From contig CBDCIZ010000003.1 in assembly GCA_965217685.1 (NCBI GenBank), positions 1,922,001-1,986,000 on the forward strand: 64,000 nt of DNA, given 5' to 3'. The DNA is from Aurantimonas sp965217685. GTDB taxonomy: Bacteria > Pseudomonadota > Alphaproteobacteria > Rhizobiales > Rhizobiaceae. Below are positions 34,965-43,501 of this stretch, one piece after another (the first letter of the stretch is position 1; every line of letters starts with the position of its first letter). A program made the translations under genes and the position numbers. The notes under the pieces are model-generated. The model saw only the letters and a list, made by a program, of their open reading frames with translations. It had not been told where the DNA came from and did no database searches.

Positions 34965-35651
34965 ATGGATGACAATTCCCACCGCGACGACACGCCGCCC
35001 GTGATCGGGCCGGCCAGTTCTTCGCGCGGGGCGTTAGACGGCGGCGAGGGCGCGGGTGGCTCCGGCGGCGTTTCGGATATGGCACCTCACGGTGCTCGGG
35101 ACGCTGCCCGTCAGAATGGAGTCATTGGCGAGAACTCCGCCGCCGCCGCGATCGCCGCCGCGGCCATCGATCCGGCTCCGTCAGGCGATCGACCGATTTT
35201 CGAGGCGCTTTTGACGCCCTACCGCTCGCTCGGCCGGCGCGGCTTCAACGCGATGATGATCTTCTTCGGCCTCGTCAGCCTCGTCACCGGCCTCGGCTTC
35301 GTCGTCCATGGCGCCTGGCCGGTCTTCGGCTTCTTCGGTCTCGACGTGCTGCTGCTCTGGATTGCCTTTCGGGCCAGCTATCGTTCCGCGAAGGCCCGCG
35401 AGGAGGTTTCGGTATCGCGCACAGACCTTTCGATCCGCAAGATCTCGCCCAAGGGCATCGTCAGGGAGGCCCACCACAATCCGTTCTGGGCGCAGTTCAA
35501 GATCAAGCGGCATGAGGAATACGGCATCATGCGGATGAGCGTCGTCTCCCGCAACGCCGCCACCGAAATCGGCGGCTTCCTCAACCCGGACGACCGCGAA
35601 AGCTTTGCCAAGGCGTTCAACCGGGCCCTTTTGACGGCCAAGGGACGGTAG
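34965..35651 (+). CDS. DUF2244 domain-containing membrane protein
   Basis: 228 residues. Residues about 1-75 are a Gly/Ser/Ala-rich variable region. DUF2244 follows, with two adjoining membrane helices (GFNAMMIFFGLVSLVTGLGF and PVFGFFGLDVLLLWIAF) and a cytoplasmic part ending EIGGFLNPDDRESFAKAFN. Function unknown; the family is often near endonuclease III in alphaproteobacteria, as here (divergent, 25 bp apart). Confidence 0.9.
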   Translation: MDDNSHRDDTPPVIGPASSSRGALDGGEGAGGSGGVSDMAPHGARDAARQNGVIGENSAAAAIAAAAIDPAPSGDRPIFEALLTPYRSLGRRGFNAMMIFFGLVSLVTGLGFVVHGAWPVFGFFGLDVLLLWIAFRASYRSAKAREEVSVSRTDLSIRKISPKGIVREAHHNPFWAQFKIKRHEEYGIMRMSVVSRNAATEIGGFLNPDDRESFAKAFNRALLTAKGR

Positions 35652-35808
35652 AGGCGCCTTGAACGGGTAGCGGCGGGTCGAGGTCAGTTCCGAAGGTTCG
35701 CTGCTTTGGTCTTCTTTGCCGGGTAAGGGCGAAGTCCGTCGTCGCTTGAAAATCGGGTGGTTCGCGCGGCCTGGTTCTGCTTTGGATGGGGCAGCAAGGA
35801 GAAGACCC

Positions 35809-36747
35809 ATGTTGTCTGCTGCATCACCGTTTTCCGCTTCGGGCGATTCCATTGTCCGAGCCGCCACTGCTGTTCCGGCCGCGACGGCCTATACGGGTGA
35901 GACCGGCGGCGATTACGAGATCGTTCGCCGGGCCATCGAATTCATCTCGAAGCAGTACCAGGCGCAGCCGAGTCTCGCCGCCATCGCCGATGCGCTGGCC
36001 ATGCCGGAAGAGATCCTGTCCTCGGTGTTCAAGCGCTGGTCGGGGCTGACGCCGAAGGCGTTCCTGCAGGCCGTCACCATCGACCATGCGCGCCGGTTGC
36101 TCGGCCAAGGGGCATCGCTGCTCGACGCGGCCTACGAGGTCGGGCTCTCCGGCCCCTCGCGGCTGCACGACCTCTTCGTCAAGCACGAGGCGGTGTCGCC
36201 AGGCGCCTACAAGGCGAAGGGCGAGGGCATCGATCTCGCCTATGGCTTCCACGACACGGCCTTCGGGCGCACGCTGGTCGTTGCGACCGAGCGCGGCTTG
36301 GCCGGCATCGGCTTTGCCGACACGGGCGAAGGTGGTGAGGCCGCGGCTCTCGACGACATGCGCCGGCGCTGGCCGAAGGCTGCGTTACGGCCCGATCCGG
36401 GGGCGACGGCTGGGCTTGCACAGCGGGCCTTCGAGCCCACGCAATGGAAGAAGGACCGGCCGCTCAAGGTCGTCTTGATCGGCACCGACTTCGAGATTCG
36501 CGTCTGGGAGGCGCTGCTCGCCATTCCCGTCGGCGAAGCGACGACCTATTCGACGGTCGCCGAGACGATCGGTGCGCCGAAGGCGGCGCGGGCGGTGGGC
36601 GCCGCGGTCGGGCGCAACCCGATTTCCTTCGTCGTGCCCTGCCACCGGGTCGTCGGCAAATCCGGAGCGCTCACCGGCTATCATTGGGGCCTGACCCGCA
36701 AGCGGGCAATGCTCGGCTGGGAGACCGGGCTTTTGGCACGCGAGTAG
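35809..36747 (+). CDS. AraC-domain / methylated-DNA-protein cysteine methyltransferase (Ada-like without zinc domain)
   Basis: 312 residues. An AraC-type helix-turn-helix region covers about 40-135 (ALAMPEEILSSVFKRWSG; DAAYEVGLSGPSRLHDLF). An O6-alkylguanine-DNA methyltransferase domain covers about 150-310 with the acceptor motif PCHR in SFVVPCHRVVGKSGAL. The N-terminal AdaA zinc/phosphotriester domain of E. coli Ada is missing, as in many alphaproteobacterial Ada proteins. ATG 35809 has AAGGAGAAG upstream. Flanked within 2 kb by two endonuclease III genes. Confidence 0.92.
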   Translation: MLSAASPFSASGDSIVRAATAVPAATAYTGETGGDYEIVRRAIEFISKQYQAQPSLAAIADALAMPEEILSSVFKRWSGLTPKAFLQAVTIDHARRLLGQGASLLDAAYEVGLSGPSRLHDLFVKHEAVSPGAYKAKGEGIDLAYGFHDTAFGRTLVVATERGLAGIGFADTGEGGEAAALDDMRRRWPKAALRPDPGATAGLAQRAFEPTQWKKDRPLKVVLIGTDFEIRVWEALLAIPVGEATTYSTVAETIGAPKAARAVGAAVGRNPISFVVPCHRVVGKSGALTGYHWGLTRKRAMLGWETGLLARE

Positions 36748-36912
36748 GAACGGCGATCGTGCCGGGCGGAAACTGGGAAACGGCGGGCCAGCGAGGAGCG
36801 CGCAATGCTCGCGCCTCTTGGTGGGGGGCAGAGGGGCGACCCGTCGCATAGCCGCCCCGGCGTTCGCCGCTACTTCTTCGGTCTGGTATCGAAAAGGGTG
36901 GGACGATCACGC

Positions 36913-37614
36913 ATGGCAAAGGCGAAAAAGGCGTCCAGCAAACAAAGGCTCGATGCCGCGGAGACCGACGAAGCCTTCAAACGCCTGAAAGCCCATATGC
37001 CCGGCCGCACCAGGACCGCCAAGGGGCCGAAAGACCAGCCGGACCCGTTCCGCTCCTGCGTCTCCTGTCTGCTCTCGGCGCAAAGCCGCGACATTAACAC
37101 GGCCGCCGCGACGACGGCGCTGTTCAAGCTGGCGAAGACGCCGGACGCGATGCTGGCCCTCGACGACGAGGCCATCGCCGCGGCGATCAAGCCCTGCGGC
37201 CTCTACAACATGAAGACCAGGAACCTCAAGAGGCTCTGCCGGTCGCTGATCGACGAGCACGACAGGGTCGTGCCGCAGACCCGCGAGGGGTTGATGAGCC
37301 TTCCCGGCATCGGACGCAAATGCGCCGACATCGTCATGAGCTTCACCTTCGACGCCGACGTCATCGCCGTCGACACGCATGTCCACCGGGTCGCCAACCG
37401 CATCGGCCTGACAAGCGCCAGGACCGCCGACGAGACGGCCAGCCAACTGGAAGCCCGGGCGCCGAAATGGGCGCATCGCGACGGCCACTTCTGGCTGATC
37501 CAGTTCGGCAAGGCCGTCTGCATGTCGCGCAAGCCGAAATGCGAAGACTGTTTTTTGAACGATCTCTGCCGGTATTTCGCAGCAACGCGCGAAGGGGTGG
37601 CGGCGGAGAGCTGA
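36913..37614 (+). CDS. Endonuclease III-like DNA glycosylase (second paralogue)
   Basis: 233 residues. LPGIGRKCADIVMSFTF (hairpin with catalytic lysine) and AVDTHVHRVANRIGL (catalytic aspartate) are kept, as is the cluster motif CMSRKPKCEDCFLNDLC. It is clearly diverged from the nth gene 2 kb away (e.g. SAQSRDINTAAATTALF in place of SAQATDAGVN). ATG 36913 starts a Lys-rich leader. Expected to be an active base-excision enzyme with altered specificity. Confidence 0.92.
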   Translation: MAKAKKASSKQRLDAAETDEAFKRLKAHMPGRTRTAKGPKDQPDPFRSCVSCLLSAQSRDINTAAATTALFKLAKTPDAMLALDDEAIAAAIKPCGLYNMKTRNLKRLCRSLIDEHDRVVPQTREGLMSLPGIGRKCADIVMSFTFDADVIAVDTHVHRVANRIGLTSARTADETASQLEARAPKWAHRDGHFWLIQFGKAVCMSRKPKCEDCFLNDLCRYFAATREGVAAES

Positions 37615-37704
37615 ATGCGGAGGCTTCGGACGCTCGTTGCGAATTGACCGAAGACCGTAATCTTGACAATGCGTGACTGAAGGCGAAGGCATTGTAGCCC
37701 GGCT

Positions 37705-38637
37705 TCAGGCTTTGGGCGCCTGCCGATCCGGCAAACTCGTCAGAACGGCGGCGGCGGCGATGAGGGTGATGCCGAGTGCGCCTCGCGTATCGGGAATCTC
37801 ATCGAAGAACACCGCGCCCCAAAGCGCGGCGAAAGCGAGATAGCTGTTGTCGAACACCCCGACTATCGGCGACGGCGCCCGCTGATAGGCACTTGCGACG
37901 GCAGTCGCGATCACCGTCATGAACAGGCCGAGCAGCGCGAGAAGCGCCCATTCGCGAATATTGATTTCCGGCCAGGCGTCGAGAACGAACGGGTTCGCGG
38001 CGATTGCCGCCGGGCTTGGATCGACGAGCCAGAGAACCGCGATAGCCAGACCCCCGAGCGCTGCGAGGGCGACGTTGAGAGCAAAGGCCATCGCGCGCGG
38101 TGTTTCTTCACCGCAGCGGCTCCAGGTGACGATCGCGGCGAGCGCGTAGCAGGCGGCGGCGGCAAAGGGCAGGGTGGCCACCGGCTCCAGTGTGGCGACA
38201 TCGGGGCGCAACGCGATGACCACGCCGGCCATGCCGAGTCCGATCGCCAGCCAGCGACGGGTGCCCAGCCTCTCGTTGAGCAGCAGCGACGAAAAGACGG
38301 CCATCATCACCGGCGATGTGTAGAGGGCGGCCGCGGCAAGCGTGAAGGACATGGCCGGCAGGGCGCTGTAATAACAGGCCCACATGGTGGCGAGCAGCAG
38401 GCTGCGCAGCATGACCCAAATGGGCGCTTTCATTGTGAGGCTGCGGCCGGCAAAAGCTGCGACCGAAGCGATGAGCGCACAGGCGATGAGCGAGCGGACG
38501 ACGAAAAGCTGGGCGACCGATAGGTCGGCCGCAAAGAGCTTGGCCAGCGCGTCCGACAGGGACAGGAGAAATACCGCCAAAACGATGAGGACGATGCCGC
38601 CGAAAAGCCCCGTTCGCGCTGGCGTCGCCGTGGTCAT
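37705..38637 (-). CDS. DMT superfamily (EamA) transporter
   Basis: 310 residues with about ten membrane helices arranged as two EamA repeats. The first ends LGMAGVVIALRP, and the second contains AYQRAPSPIVGVFDNSYLAFAA and ends ITLIAAAAVLTSLPDRQ. Likely exports or imports a small metabolite; the substrate cannot be inferred. It ends 90 bp from the convergent endonuclease III paralogue. Confidence 0.9.
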   Translation of the reverse strand: MTTATPARTGLFGGIVLIVLAVFLLSLSDALAKLFAADLSVAQLFVVRSLIACALIASVAAFAGRSLTMKAPIWVMLRSLLLATMWACYYSALPAMSFTLAAAALYTSPVMMAVFSSLLLNERLGTRRWLAIGLGMAGVVIALRPDVATLEPVATLPFAAAACYALAAIVTWSRCGEETPRAMAFALNVALAALGGLAIAVLWLVDPSPAAIAANPFVLDAWPEINIREWALLALLGLFMTVIATAVASAYQRAPSPIVGVFDNSYLAFAALWGAVFFDEIPDTRGALGITLIAAAAVLTSLPDRQAPKA

Positions 38638-38688
38638 ACTGCGTGCCTCGGTGCCGTGTTTTCGACGTTTCGAAAAACACCGACTCTC

Positions 38689-39237
38689 TCAGATTTTTCC
38701 GTCGAGGCCCATCTGGTAGTATTTGTGGACGATCTTTTCCTGGTTCTCCAGGAGCCAGTCGATCGACGGCTCGTTCGACATGGCTTTCCTGATGGCGTTG
38801 GTCATGCCCTTGCGGTGGATGTCGAAGAGCACCTTGTGGTCGAGGTCCTTGACGTCGACGATGGTCGGGGCGAGCCAGACCGAGCAGATGATGCCGAGAT
38901 CGTTGACCTGGTCCTTCGGCAGGATGCCCTCGCGCACCGCGTCGAGGACGCCGTTGGCGATGGCGAACTGCACCGTGCCCATCAGGATCGAGGTGTATTT
39001 CGAATCCTTCACGGTCACCTTCGACACGCAGAGCGTGACCGGACGGACCTGGATGTCGGTGTTGAGCAGCGCGAAGACGCGGCTGTGGCCCTTGACCTGA
39101 TCGCCGGTCAGGGTCGCGAGCGCGGTGCCGACCGGGCCGTCAAGCGCCCCGATGACGACCTCCGGCTCGGCGGCGGTGCCGGGAGGGCCGCCCGCGACGA
39201 GGGCTTCGCCGGTGCGCAGGACGATACGATCGCTCAT
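38689..39237 (-). CDS. fae: Formaldehyde-activating enzyme (Fae) family homologue
   Basis: 182 residues. The C-terminal two thirds match Fae: VRPVTLCVSKVTVKDSKYTS, LMGTVQFAIANGVLDAVREG, KDQVNDLGIICSVWLAP and GMTNAIRKAMSNEPSIDWL. True Fae condenses formaldehyde with tetrahydromethanopterin using a histidine near residue 17; at that place this protein reads AAEPEVVIG, with no histidine. The enzyme may be inactive for that reaction or use another acid. No methanopterin-pathway genes are nearby. Confidence 0.83.
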   Translation of the reverse strand: MSDRIVLRTGEALVAGGPPGTAAEPEVVIGALDGPVGTALATLTGDQVKGHSRVFALLNTDIQVRPVTLCVSKVTVKDSKYTSILMGTVQFAIANGVLDAVREGILPKDQVNDLGIICSVWLAPTIVDVKDLDHKVLFDIHRKGMTNAIRKAMSNEPSIDWLLENQEKIVHKYYQMGLDGKI

Positions 39238-39325
39238 GTAAAAACTCTTCTTTTCATTCGGGGTGCCCCGCGCCGCCTAGCAGGTCGCGGCCGGCGGCTC
39301 AATGCGGATGGAACTTGTGGGTGTC

Positions 39326-39946
39326 TCACCCCTCTAGCACCATCTTCGTCTTCACTGTCGTGTCGGCGTTGAGTTCGTAGACGATCGGCACGCCGGTCGC
39401 GATTTCCTGGCCGACGATCTCTTCGCCGGTGAGGCCATCGAGGGCCATGACCATGGCGCGGAGCGAGTTGCCGTGGGCGGCGACGAGGACGGTGCCGTCG
39501 GCCATGACCTTCGGCAGGATGCGGTGGATGTAATAGGGCCAGACGCGGGCGCCGGTGTCCTTCAGGCTCTCGCCGCCGGGGGGCGGGGTGTCGTAGGATC
39601 TCCGCCAGACGTGGACCTGCTCCTCGCCCCATTTCTTACGGGCGTCGTCCTTGTTGAGACCGGCGAGATCGCCGTAGTCGCGCTCGTTGACGGCTTGGTC
39701 GCGGATCGTTTCGAGGCCGGTCTGGCCGGTCTCTTCGAGGATCAGCTTCAAGGTGCGCTGGGCGCGGGAGAGCTCGCTGGTGAAGGCGATGTCGAAGGTG
39801 AGGCCCGCGGCCTTTAGCCGGCGCCCGGCGTCTTTCGCTTCCTCGACGCCCTTTTCGGTGAGGTCCGGGTCCTTCCAGCCGGTGAAGAGGTTCTTCAGAT
39901 TCCATTCGCTCTGACCGTGGCGAACGAGGACGAGGGTGCGCGACAT
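39326..39946 (-). CDS. gpmA: 2,3-bisphosphoglycerate-dependent phosphoglycerate mutase
   Basis: 206 residues. Interconverts 3- and 2-phosphoglycerate. LVLVRHGQSEWN holds the phosphohistidine. ERDYGDLAGLNKDDARKKWG and VWRRSYDTPPPGGESL are specific to the dPGM family, and VLVAAHGNSLRAMVM is the second catalytic histidine. Shorter than the 250-residue E. coli enzyme, as usual in Rhizobiales. Start MSRTLVLVRHG; a longer frame to 40231 has no family support. Confidence 0.95.
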   Translation of the reverse strand: MSRTLVLVRHGQSEWNLKNLFTGWKDPDLTEKGVEEAKDAGRRLKAAGLTFDIAFTSELSRAQRTLKLILEETGQTGLETIRDQAVNERDYGDLAGLNKDDARKKWGEEQVHVWRRSYDTPPPGGESLKDTGARVWPYYIHRILPKVMADGTVLVAAHGNSLRAMVMALDGLTGEEIVGQEIATGVPIVYELNADTTVKTKMVLEG

Positions 39947-40118
39947 GAGTGTGCCCTTTGCGGATCGATCGAGATGCGCCGCATGTGACCGACGGCGCGT
40001 CCCGGCATCAGACAGGACGCGCGCCGAGGCGTAAAGACGCGAGCGCGCGTGCGGTGCGAAAAGCCTCGTCATCGCCGCTTTTTCCGAAGGGGCGCGGCCG
40101 GTCTTCCGGGTGTCCGGC

Positions 40119-40937
40119 TCAGTCGCGAAGGCCGAGGACGTCTCGCATGGAATAGAGCCCCGGCGCCTTGCCCTTCGCCCAAAGGGCGGCGCGCAGTGCG
40201 CCGCGGGCGAAGATCGCCCGGTCGGTGGCACGGTGGACCAGCTCGATGCGCTCGCCCTCGCCGGCCAGGATCACGCTGTGCTCGCCGACGACCGAGCCGC
40301 CACGCAGCGTTGCAAAGCCGATCGTCCCGTCCGCGCGGGCGCCGGTGTGGCCGTCGCGCGAGCGTACACCGCTGTCGGAAAGCGCGATGGCGCGGCCCCT
40401 GGCGGCGGCTTCGCCGAGCAGCAGCGCCGTGCCCGAAGGCGCGTCGACCTTGTGCTTGTGGTGCATCTCCAGGACTTCGATGTCGAAGGCCTCGGGGCCC
40501 AGCGCCCGGGCGGCCTGTTCGACGAGACCGGCCAGAAGATTGACGCCGAGGCTCATATTGCCGGATTTGACGATGACGGCCCCGGCCTTGGCAGCGTCCG
40601 CGATCGCCGCGTCGTCCTCGGGAGAAAAGCCGGTCGTGCCGATGATGTGGGCGATTCCGCGCTCGGCAGCCTTTTTCGCCAGCGCGACCGAACTTGCGGG
40701 AGCAGTGAAGTCGATGACGCCGTCGCAGACGTTCAGCGCCGCGTCGAGATCGTCGGTGATCGCGATCCCGAGCTTGCCGGCGCCTGCGAGATCGCCGGCG
40801 TCCTGGCCGCCGAAGGCCGAGTCCGGCCGCTCGACGGCTGCGCCGAGCGCCAGGCCTTCCGTTTCGCTTACCAGCTTGACGAGGGTGCGGCCCATGCGGC
40901 CGCCGGCGCCGAGGATGGCGAGTGTCATGGCGCTCAT
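40119..40937 (-). CDS. dapB: 4-hydroxy-tetrahydrodipicolinate reductase
   Basis: 272 residues. NAD(P)H reduction step of lysine/diaminopimelate synthesis. ILGAGGRMGRTLVK is the nucleotide-binding loop. EMHHKHKVDAPSGTALLLGE holds the catalytic HHxxKxDAPSGTA signature. VIDFTAP, GTTGFSPED and SGNMSLGVNLL are also typical. It lies 172 bp after gpmA's upstream edge on the same strand; the gpmA-dapB pairing is common in Rhizobiales. Confidence 0.97.
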   Translation of the reverse strand: MSAMTLAILGAGGRMGRTLVKLVSETEGLALGAAVERPDSAFGGQDAGDLAGAGKLGIAITDDLDAALNVCDGVIDFTAPASSVALAKKAAERGIAHIIGTTGFSPEDDAAIADAAKAGAVIVKSGNMSLGVNLLAGLVEQAARALGPEAFDIEVLEMHHKHKVDAPSGTALLLGEAAARGRAIALSDSGVRSRDGHTGARADGTIGFATLRGGSVVGEHSVILAGEGERIELVHRATDRAIFARGALRAALWAKGKAPGLYSMRDVLGLRD

Positions 40938-41010
40938 GGGGGTGTCCCTTCATCGTTCGTTCGGCCGGCGCACCGTCCGGGGCTGCGTCAGTTGAAAGCC
41001 GATCGGCGCG

Positions 41011-42924
41011 TCAGCCGCGGACCGTCTCGGCCACCGCCTTCGCCCTTGGTTTCGCCTTCGGCGACGTGTCGCGGGCCTGCAGGCCGTAGAAGCGGGCATA
41101 GATGCCGTCGGGCTTGTCGACAAGTTCGTCATGGGTGCCGCGCTCGACGATCTCGCCGCCGTCGACGACGAGGATCTGGTCGGCGGACACGATGGTCGAC
41201 AGGCGGTGGGCGACGACGATGACCGTGCGGTTTTTCATTGCCTGTTCGAGCGCTGCCTGCACCAGCGTTTCCGACTGGTTGTCGAGGGCCGATGTCGCCT
41301 CGTCGAGCAAGAGGATCGGCGCATCTCGCACGAGGGCCCTTGCGATCGACAGGCGCTGGCGCTGGCCGCCGGAGAGCGAGATGCCGTTTTCGCCGAGCGG
41401 CGTGTCGTAGCCCTGCGGCTGGGCAAGGATGAACTCATCGGCCTGAGCGAGTCGGGCAGCCTCCTCGATCTCGGCGTCGGTGGCGTCCGGCCGGCCGAGG
41501 CGGATGTTCTCGCGGATCGTGCCTTCGAAGAGGTAGGGCGACTGCGGGACGTAGGCGATGGCGCCGCGCAGCGAGCCCTTGGTGACGTTGCGGATATCCT
41601 CGCCGTCGACCAGGATTTGGCCGCTCTCGACGTCGTAGAAGCGCTGGAGAAGGGCGACGACGGTCGACTTGCCGCCGCCCGACGCGCCGATCAGTGCCGT
41701 GGTCTTGCCGGCGGGCGCGGTGAAGCTCAGCTCCTTTAGCACCGGCTCGCCGGCGTAATAGGCAAAGCCGACCTTGTCGAAGACGATCCCGGCCTTGTCG
41801 ACGTTGAGAACCTTGGCGTCCGGCCGGTCGGGCTGGCGCGGCTCCAGATCGAGAATCTCGTAGATCATCTGGGCGTTGACCAGTGCCCGCTCCAACTGCA
41901 CCTGCAGCTTGGCGAGGCGGCGCGCCGGGTCGTAGGCGAGCAGCAGCGCGGTGATGAAGGCGAACATGGCGCCCGGCGAATAGCCGTAGACGATAGCGCG
42001 GTAGCCCGAATAGGCGATCACGCCGGAAATCGCGATGCCGGCGACGATCTCGGTCACCGGCGTCGTGCGCTCGGTGATCATGGCGATGCGGTTGGAGCGT
42101 TCCTCGGCGGCGAGAATCAGCGTTTCGATGCGCTGGCGCAGGGGTTTTTCCATGGTGAAGGCTTTCACCACGGTGATGCCCTGCGCTGTTTCCTGCATGG
42201 CGCCGAGAACGCGGGCGTTGAGGTCGATCGACTGGCGCGTCGCCACCCTGAGCTTCTTGGCGAGGCTGGCGATCATCCAGGCGATGGGCGGGCCGGCGAG
42301 CAGCGCGATCATCGACAGCAGCGGGTCCTGATAGATCATCACGGCGATCAGGAAGACGAGGCTCATCGCATCGCGGGCGATCGAGGTGATCGTCAAATTC
42401 AGCGTGTCGCGGATGCCGGCGACGTTCTGGTTGATGCGGGCGGCCAGGTGCGCCGAGCGGTTTTCGCCGAAGAAGTCGACCGACAGTTCGGTGAGATGGG
42501 CGAAGAGCCGTCGCTGGTAGCGCGCGACGATGTTGTTGCCGATGCGTGCGAGGATGACGCCCTGGCCGTAGGAGGCGATGCCGCGCACGACGAAGGACGC
42601 GAAAACGATCAGCGGCAGCGTGACGATCGCCGCCTGATTGCGCTCGACGAAAATCTCGTCGATGACGGATCGCATGATCCAGGCGAGGAAGGCGGTGGTT
42701 GCGGCCACCAGGATCAGGCAGACGATCGCCAACAGATATTGCCGGAAGAACAGCTTGCCGTTCTCGGCCATCACCCGCTTGAGGAGGCCGATCACGATGC
42801 CGCGGTCGTCGGGCTTCTTGAGGGAGATTTTCTTCGCCACGCCTTGGGCCGGCCTCGTCTTGATGGTCTGGCCCGTGGGGTGACGCTCGCTTGTGCGACG
42901 CGCCCCGTTCTTCGAGCGTTGCAT
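41011..42924 (-). CDS. ABC exporter, fused permease-ATPase (MsbA-like)
   Basis: 637 residues. A basic N-terminal leader of about 45 residues is followed by six membrane helices (about 60-340) and an ATPase: Walker A GASGGGKST, Q-loop VPQSPYLFEGTIRENI, signature LSGGQRQRLS, Walker B ILLLDEATSALD and switch VAHRLSTI. This is the homodimeric lipid/multidrug exporter type; a lipid substrate is plausible but not shown. ATG 42924 chosen; upstream readings lack similarity. Confidence 0.92.
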   Translation of the reverse strand: MQRSKNGARRTSERHPTGQTIKTRPAQGVAKKISLKKPDDRGIVIGLLKRVMAENGKLFFRQYLLAIVCLILVAATTAFLAWIMRSVIDEIFVERNQAAIVTLPLIVFASFVVRGIASYGQGVILARIGNNIVARYQRRLFAHLTELSVDFFGENRSAHLAARINQNVAGIRDTLNLTITSIARDAMSLVFLIAVMIYQDPLLSMIALLAGPPIAWMIASLAKKLRVATRQSIDLNARVLGAMQETAQGITVVKAFTMEKPLRQRIETLILAAEERSNRIAMITERTTPVTEIVAGIAISGVIAYSGYRAIVYGYSPGAMFAFITALLLAYDPARRLAKLQVQLERALVNAQMIYEILDLEPRQPDRPDAKVLNVDKAGIVFDKVGFAYYAGEPVLKELSFTAPAGKTTALIGASGGGKSTVVALLQRFYDVESGQILVDGEDIRNVTKGSLRGAIAYVPQSPYLFEGTIRENIRLGRPDATDAEIEEAARLAQADEFILAQPQGYDTPLGENGISLSGGQRQRLSIARALVRDAPILLLDEATSALDNQSETLVQAALEQAMKNRTVIVVAHRLSTIVSADQILVVDGGEIVERGTHDELVDKPDGIYARFYGLQARDTSPKAKPRAKAVAETVRG

Positions 42925-43090
42925 GAAACGCGCCGAAAGGACGGCTGCGCAGGGAGAGGCGGTTCGCCACCCGGTTCGGTCCGTATAATGCGCCGATGCG
43001 CGCCTGCCTACCGATGGAGGCGGGATGGGCTCAAGGCCGACAACATGTGCGGCAATTATGCCGCGCGGGTTTTTGCAGTCGCGCGGGCTT

Positions 43091-43501
43091 TCAGCGCCTT
43101 GCCATCCAGGCGTTCTCCACATGAACCGGCCAGCGCCGGGGCAGCACCGCGACGATGTCGAAGCGGGCCGAGAGTCTTCCGTAATCGGCCTGTTTCGACA
43201 AGAAGCGGTCGGCGGCGGCTTCTATGCGCCGCTGGGCATGCGGGCCGACGGCGTCCATCGCCTCGGTCAGCGTCGGGCGCGCCTTGACCTCGACGAAAGC
43301 GACGAGATCGCCGCGCCTTGCGACGAGGTCGATCTCGCCGACCTTGGTCTTGAAGCGCGTGGCGAGGATGCGGTAGCCTTTGAGGCGCAGCGCCAGAGCG
43401 GCGAGGCGTTCGCCGCGATGGCCCTTCCTGAAGAAGCCACGGCGCCGTTCGGTCTGAATTGCGGCGGCCATCGCTTTCGCCGGTTCGTCGCGCAGGCTCA
43501 T
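43091..43501 (-). CDS. YraN family (UPF0102) nuclease-like protein
   Basis: 136 residues. GHRGERLAALALRLKGYRILATRF, VGEIDLVARRGDLVAFVEVKAR and RRIEAAADRFL match the UPF0102 pattern, a restriction-endonuclease-like fold of unknown role. The start overlaps the rsmI stop as ATGA, the usual order in Rhizobiales. Confidence 0.94.
   Translation of the reverse strand: MSLRDEPAKAMAAAIQTERRRGFFRKGHRGERLAALALRLKGYRILATRFKTKVGEIDLVARRGDLVAFVEVKARPTLTEAMDAVGPHAQRRIEAAADRFLSKQADYGRLSARFDIVAVLPRRWPVHVENAWMARR

Noticed and set aside
36385..36919. Minus-strand frames opposite the Ada-like gene
   Set aside because: Antisense of the methyltransferase domain; no independent evidence of coding.
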